Of a DNA stretch of 41,894 nucleotides, positions 16,120-24,300 are shown piece by piece (position 1 is the stretch's first letter; every line of letters begins with the position of its first letter). Origin of the DNA: CAZFMJ01 sp964520045 (GTDB taxonomy: Bacteria; Elusimicrobiota; Elusimicrobia; Elusimicrobiales; CAZFMJ01); contig CAZFMJ010000022.1 in the NCBI GenBank assembly GCA_964520045.1, positions 1 to 41,894 on the forward strand. Reading direction: 5' to 3'. The notes beneath the pieces are model-generated. The model had not been told where the DNA came from. It saw only the letters and a list, made by a program, of their open reading frames with translations, and ran no database searches. Made by a program: the position numbers and the translations under genes.

Positions 16120-18594
16120 TCAAGACTCTTTGTCCTTGGAGCTGGGCTTCTGCTGTTTGCTGCTGAATTCCAGTTTCTGCGCCTTTTCGCTGTAATCAAC
16201 GTCTATCGTCCCTCCCGGCTGGAACCGCTTATTGAGGATCTCTTCCGCAAGCGGATCCTCCAAAATCCTTTGTATGGTCCTCAAAAGCGGCCTTGCCCCG
16301 TAATTGGCGTCAAAGCCGGTTTTGACCAGAAATTGTTTCGCGCTCTTGGAAAGACTCAGCTTGACATTCTGATTTTTCAGCTTGGCTTCCACCCGCACGA
16401 GCATAATATCGAGGATCTTCTCCATTTCCGCCTGATCGAGAGGATGGAACACGACGATTTCGTCTATTCTGTTTATGAATTCGGGATTAAACACGCGCTT
16501 TACTTCTTCCATCACGGTTTCTTTCATCGTGTTGTAATCTCTCTGCGCGTCTTCCTGCCTGACAAAGCCTATTGATTTCCCTTTTGAAATAAGCCGGGCT
16601 CCCACATTGGAGGTCATTATCACAATGGTGTTCTTAAAACTCACCTTATGCCCCAGATTGTCGCTCAACGTTCCCTCGTCCATGACCTGAAGCAGTATAT
16701 TGAAAATATCAGGATGCGCTTTTTCTATCTCATCCAAAACCACCACGCAGTAGGGTTTTCTCCTGACCATTTCGGTAAGCTTGCCGCCTTCCTCGTATCC
16801 CACATATCCCGGGGGCGCTCCGATAAGCCGCGACACCGAAAATTTTTCCATAAATTCCGACATGTCTATGCGCGCCATGGCGTCTTCGTTCCCGAACAAA
16901 AATTCGGCGAGCACGCGGGCAAGCTCGGTCTTTCCCACGCCGGTGGGCCCCAGAAACAGAAAGGCGCCTATCGGGCGTTTCGGATCTTTCATGCCGGTGC
17001 GGCTTCTGCGTATGGCCTGAGACACTATGCGCACGGCCTCTTCCTGGCCTATAAGTCTTTTATGAAGATCGTCCTCCATATGCACAAGTTTTTCGGTTTC
17101 AGTCTCATTGATTTTATTAACCGGAATGCCGGTCCATTTCGAAGCTATGGTGGCGATGTCTTCGGCCGACACTTCCGGCACTATCTGGTCGCGTTTTTCG
17201 CGCCATTTCCGCTTGGTTTCTTCAAGCGCTTTCCTGAGATCTTTTTCTTTATCGCGCAGGCGCGCGGCCTTCTCATACTCCTGGCCTGAGATGGACGCGT
17301 TTTTATCCTTAATCACTTCGTCTATTTCCGCCTCTTTTTCTTTAAAGACCGGCGGGGCCACGGCGGCCTGCAGTCTCGCCCTGCTTCCGGCCTCATCGAT
17401 AAGATCTATGGCTTTATCCGGAAGAGCGCGGTCGGTTATATATCTTTCGGAAAGATGCGCCGCCGCGATCACGGCCTCGTCTTTGAATTTGCATTTATGA
17501 TGCTGTTCGTATTTGTCCTGCAGTCCCCTGAGAATTTCCACGGTTTCCTCGACGGAAGGCGGATCCACCACGACCGGCTGGAACCTCCTTTCAAGAGCGG
17601 CGTCGTGCTCTATATGCTTGCGGTATTCGTCGAAGGTGGTGGCGCCTATGCACTGCAGTTCTCCTCTTGCCAGCGCGGGCTTAAGCATGTTGGAGGCGTC
17701 TATGGCCCCCTCCGCCGCTCCCGCGCCGATAACAGTGTGAAGTTCGTCTATGAAAATTATTATCGAGTTTTTGGCTTTCCGTATCTCGTCTATGATATTT
17801 TTCAGCCTTTGCTCGAATTCGCCCCTGTATTTTGTGCCGGCCACGACAGAAGCCAAATCCACAGTGAGCAGGCGGCGGCCGGAAAGCATCTCCGAAATTT
17901 CACCGCTTGCTATTTTCTGCGCCAGGCCTTCCACTATGGCCGTTTTTCCGACGCCCGGCTCGCCTATAAGAACAGGATTATTTTTTGTCCTGCGCGAAAG
18001 GATCTGCACAAGCCTTTCTATTTCGTCCGTCCTGCCTATGACAGGGTCCAGCTTGCCCTCCCTGGCGAGCAGGGTCAGATCCCGCGCGTATTCGTCGAGA
18101 GTCGGGGTTTTTGTTTTTCCGCGGGGAGACGACTGCTGCTGCGGCTTCTGCGGCTCTCCCTCCCCAAGCAGATTCAGCACCTCTTCGCGCACCACATCCA
18201 ACTTGAGCCCCAGATTTTCAAGAACGCGCGCCGCCACCCCTTCCTCTTCGCGTATAAGCCCCAAAAGTATATGCTCCGTGCCTATGTAGGAATGCCCCAT
18301 ATGCTGGGCTTCTTCAACGGCGTATTCCAGCACTTTTTTTGCGCGGGGGGTAAACGGGATCTCGCCCAGAAGCATCATATTGTCGCCCGTCCCCACAATT
18401 TTTTCAATTTCAGCGCGCACCCGGCGCAAATCGATCCCCAGATTGGCAAGAACCTGAGCCGCCACGCCCTCGCCTAAAGCTATAAGCCCCAGCAGAATAT
18501 GCTCGGTGCCCACATAGTCGTGGTTAAGCCGCTTGGCTTCTTCCTGCGCTATAAGTATAACCCTCTGCGCCCTTTCGGTGAATCTCGTGCTCAT
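16120..18594 (-). CDS. clpC: ClpC-type AAA+ unfoldase
   Basis: The 824-aa protein has two Clp-N repeats (about 4-70 and 80-145). The first AAA module has Walker A GEPGVGKT at 211-218. A middle region with a UVR-like segment (KNASISGQEYEKAARLRDKEKDLRK) follows, then a second AAA module (GPTGVGKT near residue 560; Walker B VVLDEIEKAHPD). The UVR segment and length distinguish ClpC from ClpA and ClpB. It unfolds substrates for the ClpP protease in the cytoplasm. An adaptor such as McsB/MecA or a CtsR repressor gene is not present nearby. An AGGAGG ribosome site precedes the ATG. The leader carries a promoter and a hairpin (separate entries). Confidence 0.95.
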   Translation of the reverse strand: MSTRFTERAQRVILIAQEEAKRLNHDYVGTEHILLGLIALGEGVAAQVLANLGIDLRRVRAEIEKIVGTGDNMMLLGEIPFTPRAKKVLEYAVEEAQHMGHSYIGTEHILLGLIREEEGVAARVLENLGLKLDVVREEVLNLLGEGEPQKPQQQSSPRGKTKTPTLDEYARDLTLLAREGKLDPVIGRTDEIERLVQILSRRTKNNPVLIGEPGVGKTAIVEGLAQKIASGEISEMLSGRRLLTVDLASVVAGTKYRGEFEQRLKNIIDEIRKAKNSIIIFIDELHTVIGAGAAEGAIDASNMLKPALARGELQCIGATTFDEYRKHIEHDAALERRFQPVVVDPPSVEETVEILRGLQDKYEQHHKCKFKDEAVIAAAHLSERYITDRALPDKAIDLIDEAGSRARLQAAVAPPVFKEKEAEIDEVIKDKNASISGQEYEKAARLRDKEKDLRKALEETKRKWREKRDQIVPEVSAEDIATIASKWTGIPVNKINETETEKLVHMEDDLHKRLIGQEEAVRIVSQAIRRSRTGMKDPKRPIGAFLFLGPTGVGKTELARVLAEFLFGNEDAMARIDMSEFMEKFSVSRLIGAPPGYVGYEEGGKLTEMVRRKPYCVVVLDEIEKAHPDIFNILLQVMDEGTLSDNLGHKVSFKNTIVIMTSNVGARLISKGKSIGFVRQEDAQRDYNTMKETVMEEVKRVFNPEFINRIDEIVVFHPLDQAEMEKILDIMLVRVEAKLKNQNVKLSLSKSAKQFLVKTGFDANYGARPLLRTIQRILEDPLAEEILNKRFQPGGTIDVDYSEKAQKLEFSSKQQKPSSKDKES

Positions 18595-18641
18595 AAGTGC
18601 CTCCTGCGGGATTTAATAAAATTAGACAAAAAAGCCGTCCT

Positions 18642-18673
18642 CCGGTTTTTACGAAAGTTTCGGCAAAAACCGG
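18642..18673 (-). promoter_or_regulatory. Hairpin in the clpC leader
   Basis: CCGGTTTTT (18642-18650) and AAAAACCGG (18665-18673) form a perfect 9-bp stem with a 14-base loop that itself contains CGAAAGTTTCG. It lies between the predicted clpC promoter and start codon, so it would be in the mRNA leader. It matches neither CIRCE nor the CtsR box that I know. It could be an RNA thermosensor-like or protein-binding element. Confidence 0.4.
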
Positions 18674-18696
18674 AAATTTTTCAACTACTGTTTAAT

Positions 18697-18725
18697 ATTA
18701 TGGCACAACTGGTTTTCCTTTTCAA
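18697..18725 (-). promoter_or_regulatory. Putative sigma-70 promoter of clpC
   Basis: On the minus strand TTGAAA (18720-18725) and CATAAT (18697-18702) are separated by 17 bases. They lie about 100 bases upstream of the clpC ATG and upstream of the leader hairpin. Confidence 0.5.
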
Positions 18726-18861
18726 TCCCTCTCTTGAATTTCAGACGGAAATATTTATTTCGGGACATCCGCGTAAATTATTTTTGCTTCCGCGGCTGCG
18801 TTGATGTATACTATGTAAAGATATTTCTCAAAAGGTTTTCGTATCCGGCTACGGGGGTAAT

Positions 18862-19290
18862 ATGAATTCTGCTGTTAAAGTTAAAAAACTGGAGCAGGAC
18901 GCCAAGCTTCCGCTCCGCGCCCACCCTACGGATTCCGGCGCGGATTTATTCGCACTGGAAAGCGCGGTCCTTAAGCCCAGAACCAATGGAAAAATACGCA
19001 CCGGGGTAAGCATCGCCCTTCCGGAGGGGACCTCCGGACTGGTCTGGGGAAAAAGCTCTTTGGAATCAAACGGCCTTAAAGTGGTGGCCGGACTTATAGA
19101 CGCGCCCTACCGGGGCGAGGTCATAGTCTGCATGTTCAATTTAACCGATGAAACAAAATATCTTTCAAAGGGACAGAAGATCGCGCAGCTAGTGGTCGTT
19201 CCGACCCTGTATCCGGTTTTTGAGGAAGCCGAAACCCTCGCCTGCTCGGACCGCGGAGAAGGCGGTTTCGGAAGCACCGGAAAACATTAA
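18862..19290 (+). CDS. dut: dUTP diphosphatase (dUTPase)
   Basis: The 142-aa protein has the trimeric dUTPase motifs in order: motif 1 TDSGADL, motif 2 near WGKSSLE, motif 3 VVAGLIDAPYRGE, motif 4 GQKIAQLVV, and the Gly-rich motif 5 RGEGGFGSTG at the C-terminus. It hydrolyses dUTP to dUMP and keeps uracil out of DNA. Length is normal for the family. A TATACT -10-like box lies about 50 bases upstream, without a good -35. A GGGGG stretch 5 nt before the ATG may serve as ribosome site. It is divergent from clpC and convergent with acr3, so it seems to be a single-gene unit. Confidence 0.95.
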   Translation: MNSAVKVKKLEQDAKLPLRAHPTDSGADLFALESAVLKPRTNGKIRTGVSIALPEGTSGLVWGKSSLESNGLKVVAGLIDAPYRGEVIVCMFNLTDETKYLSKGQKIAQLVVVPTLYPVFEEAETLACSDRGEGGFGSTGKH

Positions 19291-19339
19291 ACTGTTTGGT
19301 TCTTCCGGCTTCCCGGCGGGTAAATCAACTATACCGCCA

Positions 19340-19470
19340 TGAGCGCTAAGGGGCAGGCATGGGGTTGCTCCGCAGCCACATAGCGGATGGGAGGCTCCAA
19401 CCGCTCATGGTTGGAGGGAAACCACGGGAGGGTTTCCTACGTGGCGGAGGGGCAATTCCATGACTGTCCC
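19340..19470. repeat. Cloverleaf-like inverted-repeat element between convergent genes
   Basis: Arms at 19358-19379 and 19441-19462 are imperfect inverted repeats (CATGGGGTTGCTCCGC against GCGGAGGGGCAATTCCATG). They enclose two perfect hairpins: CTCCAACC/GGTTGGAG (19395-19416) and GGAAACC/GGTTTCC (19417-19437). Pairing continues outward (GGGGCAGG against ACTGTCCC). Flanking sequences about 19317-19332 and 19487-19502 form an imperfect direct repeat (GGTAAAtCAACTAT / GGTAAAgcCAACTAT). The element lies between the 3' ends of dut and acr3. It resembles a MITE/REP-type insertion or a structured RNA and could also act as a bidirectional terminator. Confidence 0.65.
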
Positions 19471-19502
19471 GCACCCATACCAACCCCGGTAAAGCCAACT
19501 AT

Positions 19503-20555
19503 TTATTGGGCAGACAGGAAATATTTTCGCTTTATCAAAAGCGACACGTTTACAAGGCCGATTAAAACCGGCACTTCAACAAGCGGCCCCATGACAGCCG
19601 CGAAAGCCGCCCCGTGCCCTATGCCGAAAGTGGATATCGCGACGGCGATGGCCAGCTCAAAATTATTGGAAGCCGCGGTAAACGACAGCGTTGCCGACTG
19701 CGGATAATCCGCTCCCGCCTTCTTGCTCATATAAAACGAAACAAAAAACATTACCGCAAAATATATCAGCAGGGGCACGGCCACCCGCACGACATCCATC
19801 GGCACCCGCACTATGCTTTCGCCTTTTATGGAAAACATTGCGATTATCGTGAATAAAAGCGCAACAAGCGTTATCGGGCTTATTACGGGAATAAATTTAG
19901 AGCTATACCATTCCTGCCCCCTGGCGGCTATCAGCGCAAAGCGGGTTATTATTCCGGCGATAAACGGAATACCCAGATAAATAAAAACGCTTTTGGCTAT
20001 TTCCTTCATTGTTATGCTGACTACCGCGCCTTCAAGCCCAAGCCATGCCGGCACAAGCGTGATAAAGAAATAAGCATAAACAGAAAAGAACAGCACCTGA
20101 AATATAGAATTGAAAGCCACTAGTCCCGCGCAGTATTCGCAGTCGCCTTTGGCAAGATCGTTCCAGACTATTACCATGGCGATGCACCGCGCAAGGCCTA
20201 TCATTATCAGGCCGGCCATAAATTCAGGTTTGTCCCGCAAAAATATTATTGCAAGGCCGGTCATTAAAACAGGGCCGATAACCCAATTCTGAACCAATGA
20301 AAGCGCCAGCGCTTTTTTATTTCTGAAAACCCTTCCCATTTCCTCATATTTAACCTTGGCCAGGGGCGGGTACATCATCAGTATAAGGCCGATGGCTATC
20401 GGTATAGACGTGGTTCCGATACTCGACGCAACGTTAAACTGCGCCACTGCCGAAGGCCAGAGCCCGCCTGCGCCCACCCCTGCGGCCATCGCCGCAAAGA
20501 TCCAAAGCGTAAGATAGCGGTCCAGAAAAGAAAGTTTCGCTGTTGCTCCGTTCAT
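19503..20555 (-). CDS. acr3: ACR3-family arsenite efflux permease
   Basis: The 350-aa protein has about ten membrane segments. It contains the ACR3 signature GLARCIAMVIVWNDLAKGD, including the conserved Cys needed for arsenite transport, and the later SFTAASNNFELAIAVAI segment. It extrudes As(OH)3 (and in some members antimonite) across the inner membrane. A GGGGGAAG ribosome site precedes the ATG. It is the last gene of the arsenic operon, about 80 bases after arsM. Confidence 0.95.
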   Translation of the reverse strand: MNGATAKLSFLDRYLTLWIFAAMAAGVGAGGLWPSAVAQFNVASSIGTTSIPIAIGLILMMYPPLAKVKYEEMGRVFRNKKALALSLVQNWVIGPVLMTGLAIIFLRDKPEFMAGLIMIGLARCIAMVIVWNDLAKGDCEYCAGLVAFNSIFQVLFFSVYAYFFITLVPAWLGLEGAVVSITMKEIAKSVFIYLGIPFIAGIITRFALIAARGQEWYSSKFIPVISPITLVALLFTIIAMFSIKGESIVRVPMDVVRVAVPLLIYFAVMFFVSFYMSKKAGADYPQSATLSFTAASNNFELAIAVAISTFGIGHGAAFAAVMGPLVEVPVLIGLVNVSLLIKRKYFLSAQ

Positions 20556-20636
20556 TTTGCTTCCCCCATTGCCCAGCCCGGCCCCCCGGCCGCATGACCG
20601 CGGCGGGAACGGCCGGCGGAAAGAAAAAGGTCCTTT

Positions 20637-21425
20637 TTATTTCCGTCCTCCCGGCTTGAGCGCAAACACGGTTATGCTTGAGGCGGCCCCGTCCAGCGCT
20701 TCGGCGGCCCCTGATGTGATCGGGTCAAAGCAGGCTCCCGAGGACGCGTAGGTTTTATCCGTAAGCAGTTTTATGCCCGTAAAACCGGCGCCCTTTATCG
20801 CGCCCAGATAATCCCGGCGCAGCAGCGCTCCCGCCACGCAGGCCGCGTAGAGTCCGGCATGCCTTTTAAGATAGGGCGGCAGTTTGCGGTTGAGCACTAT
20901 GTCGCTGACCACTATCGAGCCGCCCGGTTTAAGGACGCGGAACGCTTCGCAAAATACCGCGGGTTTGTCCGGCGAAAGGTTTATCACGCAGTTGGAAATA
21001 ATAAGGTCGGCCTCGGCGTCTTTTACCGGTAATTTTTCTATCAAACCCTTCCTGAATTCCACATTTTTAAGGCCTGTCCTCGCTATAAACCCGGCCAGAT
21101 TCCTTGCGGCCAGCTTAAGCATTTCAGGCGTCATGTCCACTCCTATCACCCGGCCTTTAGGTCCGGCTAGCGGCGCGGCGATAAAAACATCTTTCCCCGC
21201 CCCGCTGCCCAGGTCAACCACCGTCATGCCTTTCTTTATCCTGGAAAAACCAACCGGATCCCCGCACGAAAGCCCCATCTCCCCTTCAACCGCGCGCGCT
21301 GACTCTCCGCCGCAGCAGGAAGATGAAGAACAGCAGGAATCAGATTTTAGCGGCTTCGCCGACTTGGCAACTTTACCGTAAGCATTCCGGACCAGCGTGT
21401 GGGTTCTTTCGTGTTGAATTTTCAT
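20637..21425 (-). CDS. arsM: Arsenite S-adenosylmethionine methyltransferase
   Basis: The 262-aa protein has the SAM-binding motif VVDLGSGAGKD (69-79) and the second motif VIGVDMTPEM. ArsM cysteines are recognisable: C54 (GLSCGDP), C146 (ISNCVINLSPDK) and C196 (AACVAGAL), the three thiols that bind As(III). An N-terminal Cys-rich patch (C31, C32, C37, C38) may add binding sites. It methylates arsenite to mono-, di- and trimethyl forms in the cytoplasm. An AGGGAGG ribosome site precedes the ATG, and arsG ends ten bases upstream. Confidence 0.95.
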   Translation of the reverse strand: MKIQHERTHTLVRNAYGKVAKSAKPLKSDSCCSSSSCCGGESARAVEGEMGLSCGDPVGFSRIKKGMTVVDLGSGAGKDVFIAAPLAGPKGRVIGVDMTPEMLKLAARNLAGFIARTGLKNVEFRKGLIEKLPVKDAEADLIISNCVINLSPDKPAVFCEAFRVLKPGGSIVVSDIVLNRKLPPYLKRHAGLYAACVAGALLRRDYLGAIKGAGFTGIKLLTDKTYASSGACFDPITSGAAEALDGAASSITVFALKPGGRK

Positions 21426-21434
21426 ACAGCCTCC

Positions 21435-22127
21435 CTAAATGATTCCGAAAATATATTTAAGCCCGAGGTAAATCCCGCAGGCTATGAACACCCATGCGGT
21501 GGCGGGTTTGGCGTATTTTTCGAATCTCCCGGCCAGGCCGGTTATAGCAGAAATCTTCTTCAGGCAGAAGTCCAATGCCACGGCCAGGCCTATCACGGGC
21601 AGGGCCGTGCCTAAGCCATACAACAGCGGCAGCGAGAAAGGCGCGGAATTACCGGCTGCCAGCGGGATTATCACGCCGAAATACAGCGCCGCCGAGATGG
21701 GGCAGAAAGCCAGCGCGAACAGAAATCCCATTAACAGCGATGAAAAAGCCCCGGCTTTAGCCTTAAACTTAGAGAAATCGAAAAGATTAAATCCTTCAAA
21801 GCCCCGCCCGAACATATCCAGCATATACATCCCGGCCAGCACCAGTATGGGCGACAATACCTGGTTGCCGTATCTCTGCATGAAGAATGAGAATGTCGGC
21901 GCGCTTAACAGGCTTTTTACGATCAGAAAACCGATAACAATATAAGCCAGTGCCCGGCCCAGGGCGTAAAACAAGCCGTGGGTCAGCACAGCCAGCCGGT
22001 GCGTGCCGGAGTGTTTGGAGATATAGGTAAGCGCGGCGATATTGGTGCCCAGCGGGCAGGGGCTTACCGAAGTGATAACCCCCGTCCACAGAGCCGTCAA
22101 CGCCACCGCCCAGAATTCAGCACTCAT
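21435..22127 (-). CDS. arsG: ArsG-family / CcdA-like membrane transporter
   Basis: The 230-aa protein has six or more membrane segments. A CcdA/DsbD-type core contains Cys-Pro motifs: SPCPLGTNIAA in the first helix pair and LAFCPISAALYFG in the second. Such proteins move electrons or thiols across the inner membrane. The family next to ArsF is named ArsG, an efflux permease for trivalent aromatic arsenicals in the ArsEFG system. The start overlaps the arsF stop by ATGA, supporting a joint function. A plain CcdA thiol-electron role is the alternative. Confidence 0.8.
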   Translation of the reverse strand: MSAEFWAVALTALWTGVITSVSPCPLGTNIAALTYISKHSGTHRLAVLTHGLFYALGRALAYIVIGFLIVKSLLSAPTFSFFMQRYGNQVLSPILVLAGMYMLDMFGRGFEGFNLFDFSKFKAKAGAFSSLLMGFLFALAFCPISAALYFGVIIPLAAGNSAPFSLPLLYGLGTALPVIGLAVALDFCLKKISAITGLAGRFEKYAKPATAWVFIACGIYLGLKYIFGII

Positions 22128-22690
22128 TTCTCGTCCAGTAATTTATGGGTTTCGCCTGTTATATAATTAATAAAAGCCTCTTTGTCGCCGAGCAGCTGCC
22201 ATATTTTTTCCAGCATCGTCCATTTAAGGGCTTTCTCTCCGGAAAACTTCTGAACCACCACCGCCTTGGAGTTAAGCCGGTAATCCTGCACGAAATGTTT
22301 GCCGGATTCTTCCTCCACGTTAACGCCTCTGAAAATCACCTTCCACCCTTTATACGCGGCGGTGAAGTTTTTCTCAACCGCTTCCCTTGTGTACGCCTCG
22401 ATCGTTTTACAGGAAGAACAACGCGTGTTGGTATAAAAGTAATACACCACGGCTGTTTTTGCTTCCGCAACGGACTCAGCCGGTTTTTTTGCGGTTACCG
22501 CCGGAGCTTTCAGCCCGGCCTTTGCCGGCGGAGGCGGTTCTGCCGCAACGGAGGCGGTTTCCGCCGGCGCCGTACCCGTTTTACCGGGGCCAGAGGCCGT
22601 TTTGTATACGACCGCGCCGACGCTCAAAGCGACAAAAAACATAAGCGCGGCTTTTACCGCCTTGCCGCCGCAGGCGCATTGTCCGGCCAT
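22124..22690 (-). CDS. arsF: ArsF-family thioredoxin-fold protein
   Basis: The 188-aa protein starts with MAGQCACGG, then a membrane segment at about 11-30. A Pro/Ala-rich linker (40-78) follows, then a thioredoxin-like domain with the redox pair C91-S-S-C94 in YFYTNTRCSSCKTIEAYT. The C-terminal GETHKLLDEK is polar. This is the layout of proteins annotated as nitrophenyl compound nitroreductase subunit ArsF. The domain is expected in the periplasm, anchored at the inner membrane beside ArsG. It overlaps arsG by four bases and follows the small thioredoxin gene by one base. That assigned activity is known only from family naming; here a general thiol-redox role is equally possible. Confidence 0.8.
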   Translation of the reverse strand: MAGQCACGGKAVKAALMFFVALSVGAVVYKTASGPGKTGTAPAETASVAAEPPPPAKAGLKAPAVTAKKPAESVAEAKTAVVYYFYTNTRCSSCKTIEAYTREAVEKNFTAAYKGWKVIFRGVNVEEESGKHFVQDYRLNSKAVVVQKFSGEKALKWTMLEKIWQLLGDKEAFINYITGETHKLLDEK

Positions 22691-22691
22691 A

Positions 22692-22934
22692 TTATTCCGC
22701 CTCCGAAATTATTTTCTTCAGTTCTTCGGGGCCCGGGACCCTTGATGAGAACTTCACCTCGCCGTTGACGGCCAGGGCGGGGGTCATCATAACTCCCATA
22801 TCCATGATCCCGCCGATATCGGTGATTTTTTCCATCTTGTATTCAATGCCTAATTCTTTTGCGGCTGTTTCCGCGCGTTCATAAAGCTTATTGCATTTCG
22901 GACAGCCCATTCCCAATATTTGTATGGTTTTCAT
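22692..22934 (-). CDS. Small thioredoxin-fold protein (TM0996/MTH895 type, ArsE-like)
   Basis: The 80-aa protein has a glutaredoxin/thioredoxin fold with the redox pair in GMGCPKCNK (C11, C14) and the cis-Pro in MMTPALAVNG. It has no signal peptide, so it is cytoplasmic. Such small thioredoxins are often encoded beside ArsP-type permeases. Given its place before arsF and arsG it may be the ArsE-like subunit. An AGGA ribosome site lies upstream. It lies between the permease and arsF with only one to five bases on each side. Confidence 0.85.
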   Translation of the reverse strand: MKTIQILGMGCPKCNKLYERAETAAKELGIEYKMEKITDIGGIMDMGVMMTPALAVNGEVKFSSRVPGPEELKKIISEAE

Positions 22935-22939
22935 AGTTT

Positions 22940-23902
22940 TTATCCTATTATCGAATTAAACAAAAACCCCGTGAACATTATGCCGGTTCCGACAATGCCG
23001 AAGAACAGGATCAGCAGTTTCGGTTTCATGATCCGGCGCAGTATCATGAATTCCGGCAGAGAAAGTCCTGTTACGGCCATCATAAACGCCAGGGTGGTTC
23101 CCAGCGCCACGCCTTTTTCCGTAAGCGCGCTTACCAGCGGTATCATTCCGGCGGCGTTGGAATAAAGGGGAATGCCCACCAAGGTGGCCAGCGGCACGGC
23201 ATACCACCGGTCAGCCCCTGCGTACCGGGCCAGAAATCCCTGCGGTATATAACCGTGTATCCACGCGCCCGCTCCTATGCCTATGATCACATAAAGCCAT
23301 ACGTTCTTCAGGATATCCAGCGTATATCCGCCGGCATAGCCGAACCTCCCGCGCCAGGACGGGGAAACGCCCGCGGCGCAGGCGCAGTTTTTTTTAGAGG
23401 CTGAAACTTTTTCAAGGAGATGCTCAAGGTTTAGTTTTCCTATGACAAGCCCGGATATGACCGCGATGACAAAACCGCTGAAAGCATAAAGCAGGGAGAC
23501 CTTTAAGCCGAACATTCCGAACAGCATCACCAGCGCCACCTCGTTTATCATCGGGGAAGAAACCAAAAACGAGAACGTAACCCCAAGGGGTATTCCGACC
23601 TCCACGAACCCGAGAAAGAGAGGAATGGCGCTGCATGTGCAGAACGGAGTTATTATGCCGAGCCCGGCCGCCCATAAATGGGCGGAAAGCCTTGTTTTTT
23701 TGGCTATTATCTCCCTGACTTTTTCCGCGGGCAGAAAGGTGCGCAGCGCCGCCGCGGCGTAAATAATCACGGAAAGAAGAATAAAAATTTTTATCGTGTC
23801 AAAAACAAAAAAATTAAGAGCTTCCCCCGCCAAAGAGCCCCTGGCCGGCCCCAGCAGTCCGTAAACGATCCAATCGGCGAACAGCTGGGCCGGCTTAAAC
23901 AT
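22940..23902 (-). CDS. arsP: ArsP/DUF318-type permease
   Basis: The 320-aa protein has about eight membrane segments. The DUF318 permease hallmark TPFCTCSAIPLFLGFVEVGIPLG carries a Cys-x-Cys, and the second half-repeat is PLYSNAAGMIPL. A Cys pair (KKNCACAAG) lies in the central cytoplasmic loop. Family members such as Campylobacter ArsP export trivalent organoarsenicals. The position directly after arsR, with an eight-base overlap, supports an arsenic role. Some DUF318 permeases have other or unknown cargo. Confidence 0.85.
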   Translation of the reverse strand: MFKPAQLFADWIVYGLLGPARGSLAGEALNFFVFDTIKIFILLSVIIYAAAALRTFLPAEKVREIIAKKTRLSAHLWAAGLGIITPFCTCSAIPLFLGFVEVGIPLGVTFSFLVSSPMINEVALVMLFGMFGLKVSLLYAFSGFVIAVISGLVIGKLNLEHLLEKVSASKKNCACAAGVSPSWRGRFGYAGGYTLDILKNVWLYVIIGIGAGAWIHGYIPQGFLARYAGADRWYAVPLATLVGIPLYSNAAGMIPLVSALTEKGVALGTTLAFMMAVTGLSLPEFMILRRIMKPKLLILFFGIVGTGIMFTGFLFNSIIG

Positions 23903-24248
23903 TTCCCCGCCCCCGGCTGTTTCTTGCCGCTCCGGCCAGAATTTTTGACTGCCGGCGCGCGTTTGTTTTTACTATCCGCATAATACAGCCCAGAAAATCC
24001 AGCGCGCACGGACATTTAAGCGAATAAAAAACTTTGTTGGCTTTTTTTTCCGAAGCCACTATGCCCGCGCGCCTGAGCACCGCAAGATGCTGGGAAACGG
24101 TTGAAATATCGCACCCCACCGCCTTTGTGAGTTCGCGCACGCATACGGACCGGTTTCTCAGCCGGTCCACGATTATCAGCCTCGCCGGATGAGCCAGCGA
24201 CTTTATCACCAAAGCCTGCGATTCATAAAAACCCGCATTGTCGGACAT
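23895..24248 (-). CDS. arsR: ArsR-family metalloregulator
   Basis: The 117-aa winged-helix repressor has the sequence HPARLIIVDRL, then SVCVREL and AVGCDISTVSQHLAVLRRAGIV as recognition helix region. The usual ELCVCDL sensor motif is modified: thiols are at C36 and C46, with more at C79, C81 and C88 near the C-terminus. The As(III) site may thus use a different Cys set. A GGGAG ribosome site precedes the ATG. It is the first gene of the operon, and its promoter contains a palindrome it most likely binds, giving autoregulation. Confidence 0.9.
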   Translation of the reverse strand: MSDNAGFYESQALVIKSLAHPARLIIVDRLRNRSVCVRELTKAVGCDISTVSQHLAVLRRAGIVASEKKANKVFYSLKCPCALDFLGCIMRIVKTNARRQSKILAGAARNSRGRGNV

Positions 24249-24268
24249 AAACGCTCCCGTTGTTATTT

Positions 24269-24300
24269 AGTATTTTGCAAAATTGCCAAATACTTGTCAA
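24269..24300 (-). promoter_or_regulatory. ars operon promoter with overlapping ArsR operator
   Basis: On the minus strand a perfect -35 TTGACA (24295-24300) and CAAAAT (24272-24277) are 17 bases apart. The palindrome AGTATTT-N12-AAATACT (24269-24294) fills the spacer and -10, so a bound ArsR dimer would block polymerase. The -35 overlaps the TGA stop (24297-24299) of the spermidine synthase gene. Confidence 0.8.

Noticed and set aside
17455..18477. 340-codon plus-strand frame opposite clpC
   Set aside because: It is entirely antisense to a clearly conserved AAA+ gene and has no recognisable domain.
18595..18640. CIRCE or CtsR operator upstream of clpC
   Set aside because: Neither the TTAGCACTC-N9-GAGTGCTAA nor the GGTCAAA direct-repeat pattern was found in the leader.
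19340..19470. Cloverleaf element considered as a tRNA gene or attC site
   Set aside because: Arm lengths and conserved tRNA bases (TTC loop, D-loop GG) do not fit, there is no CCA-type end, and attC core sites are missing.
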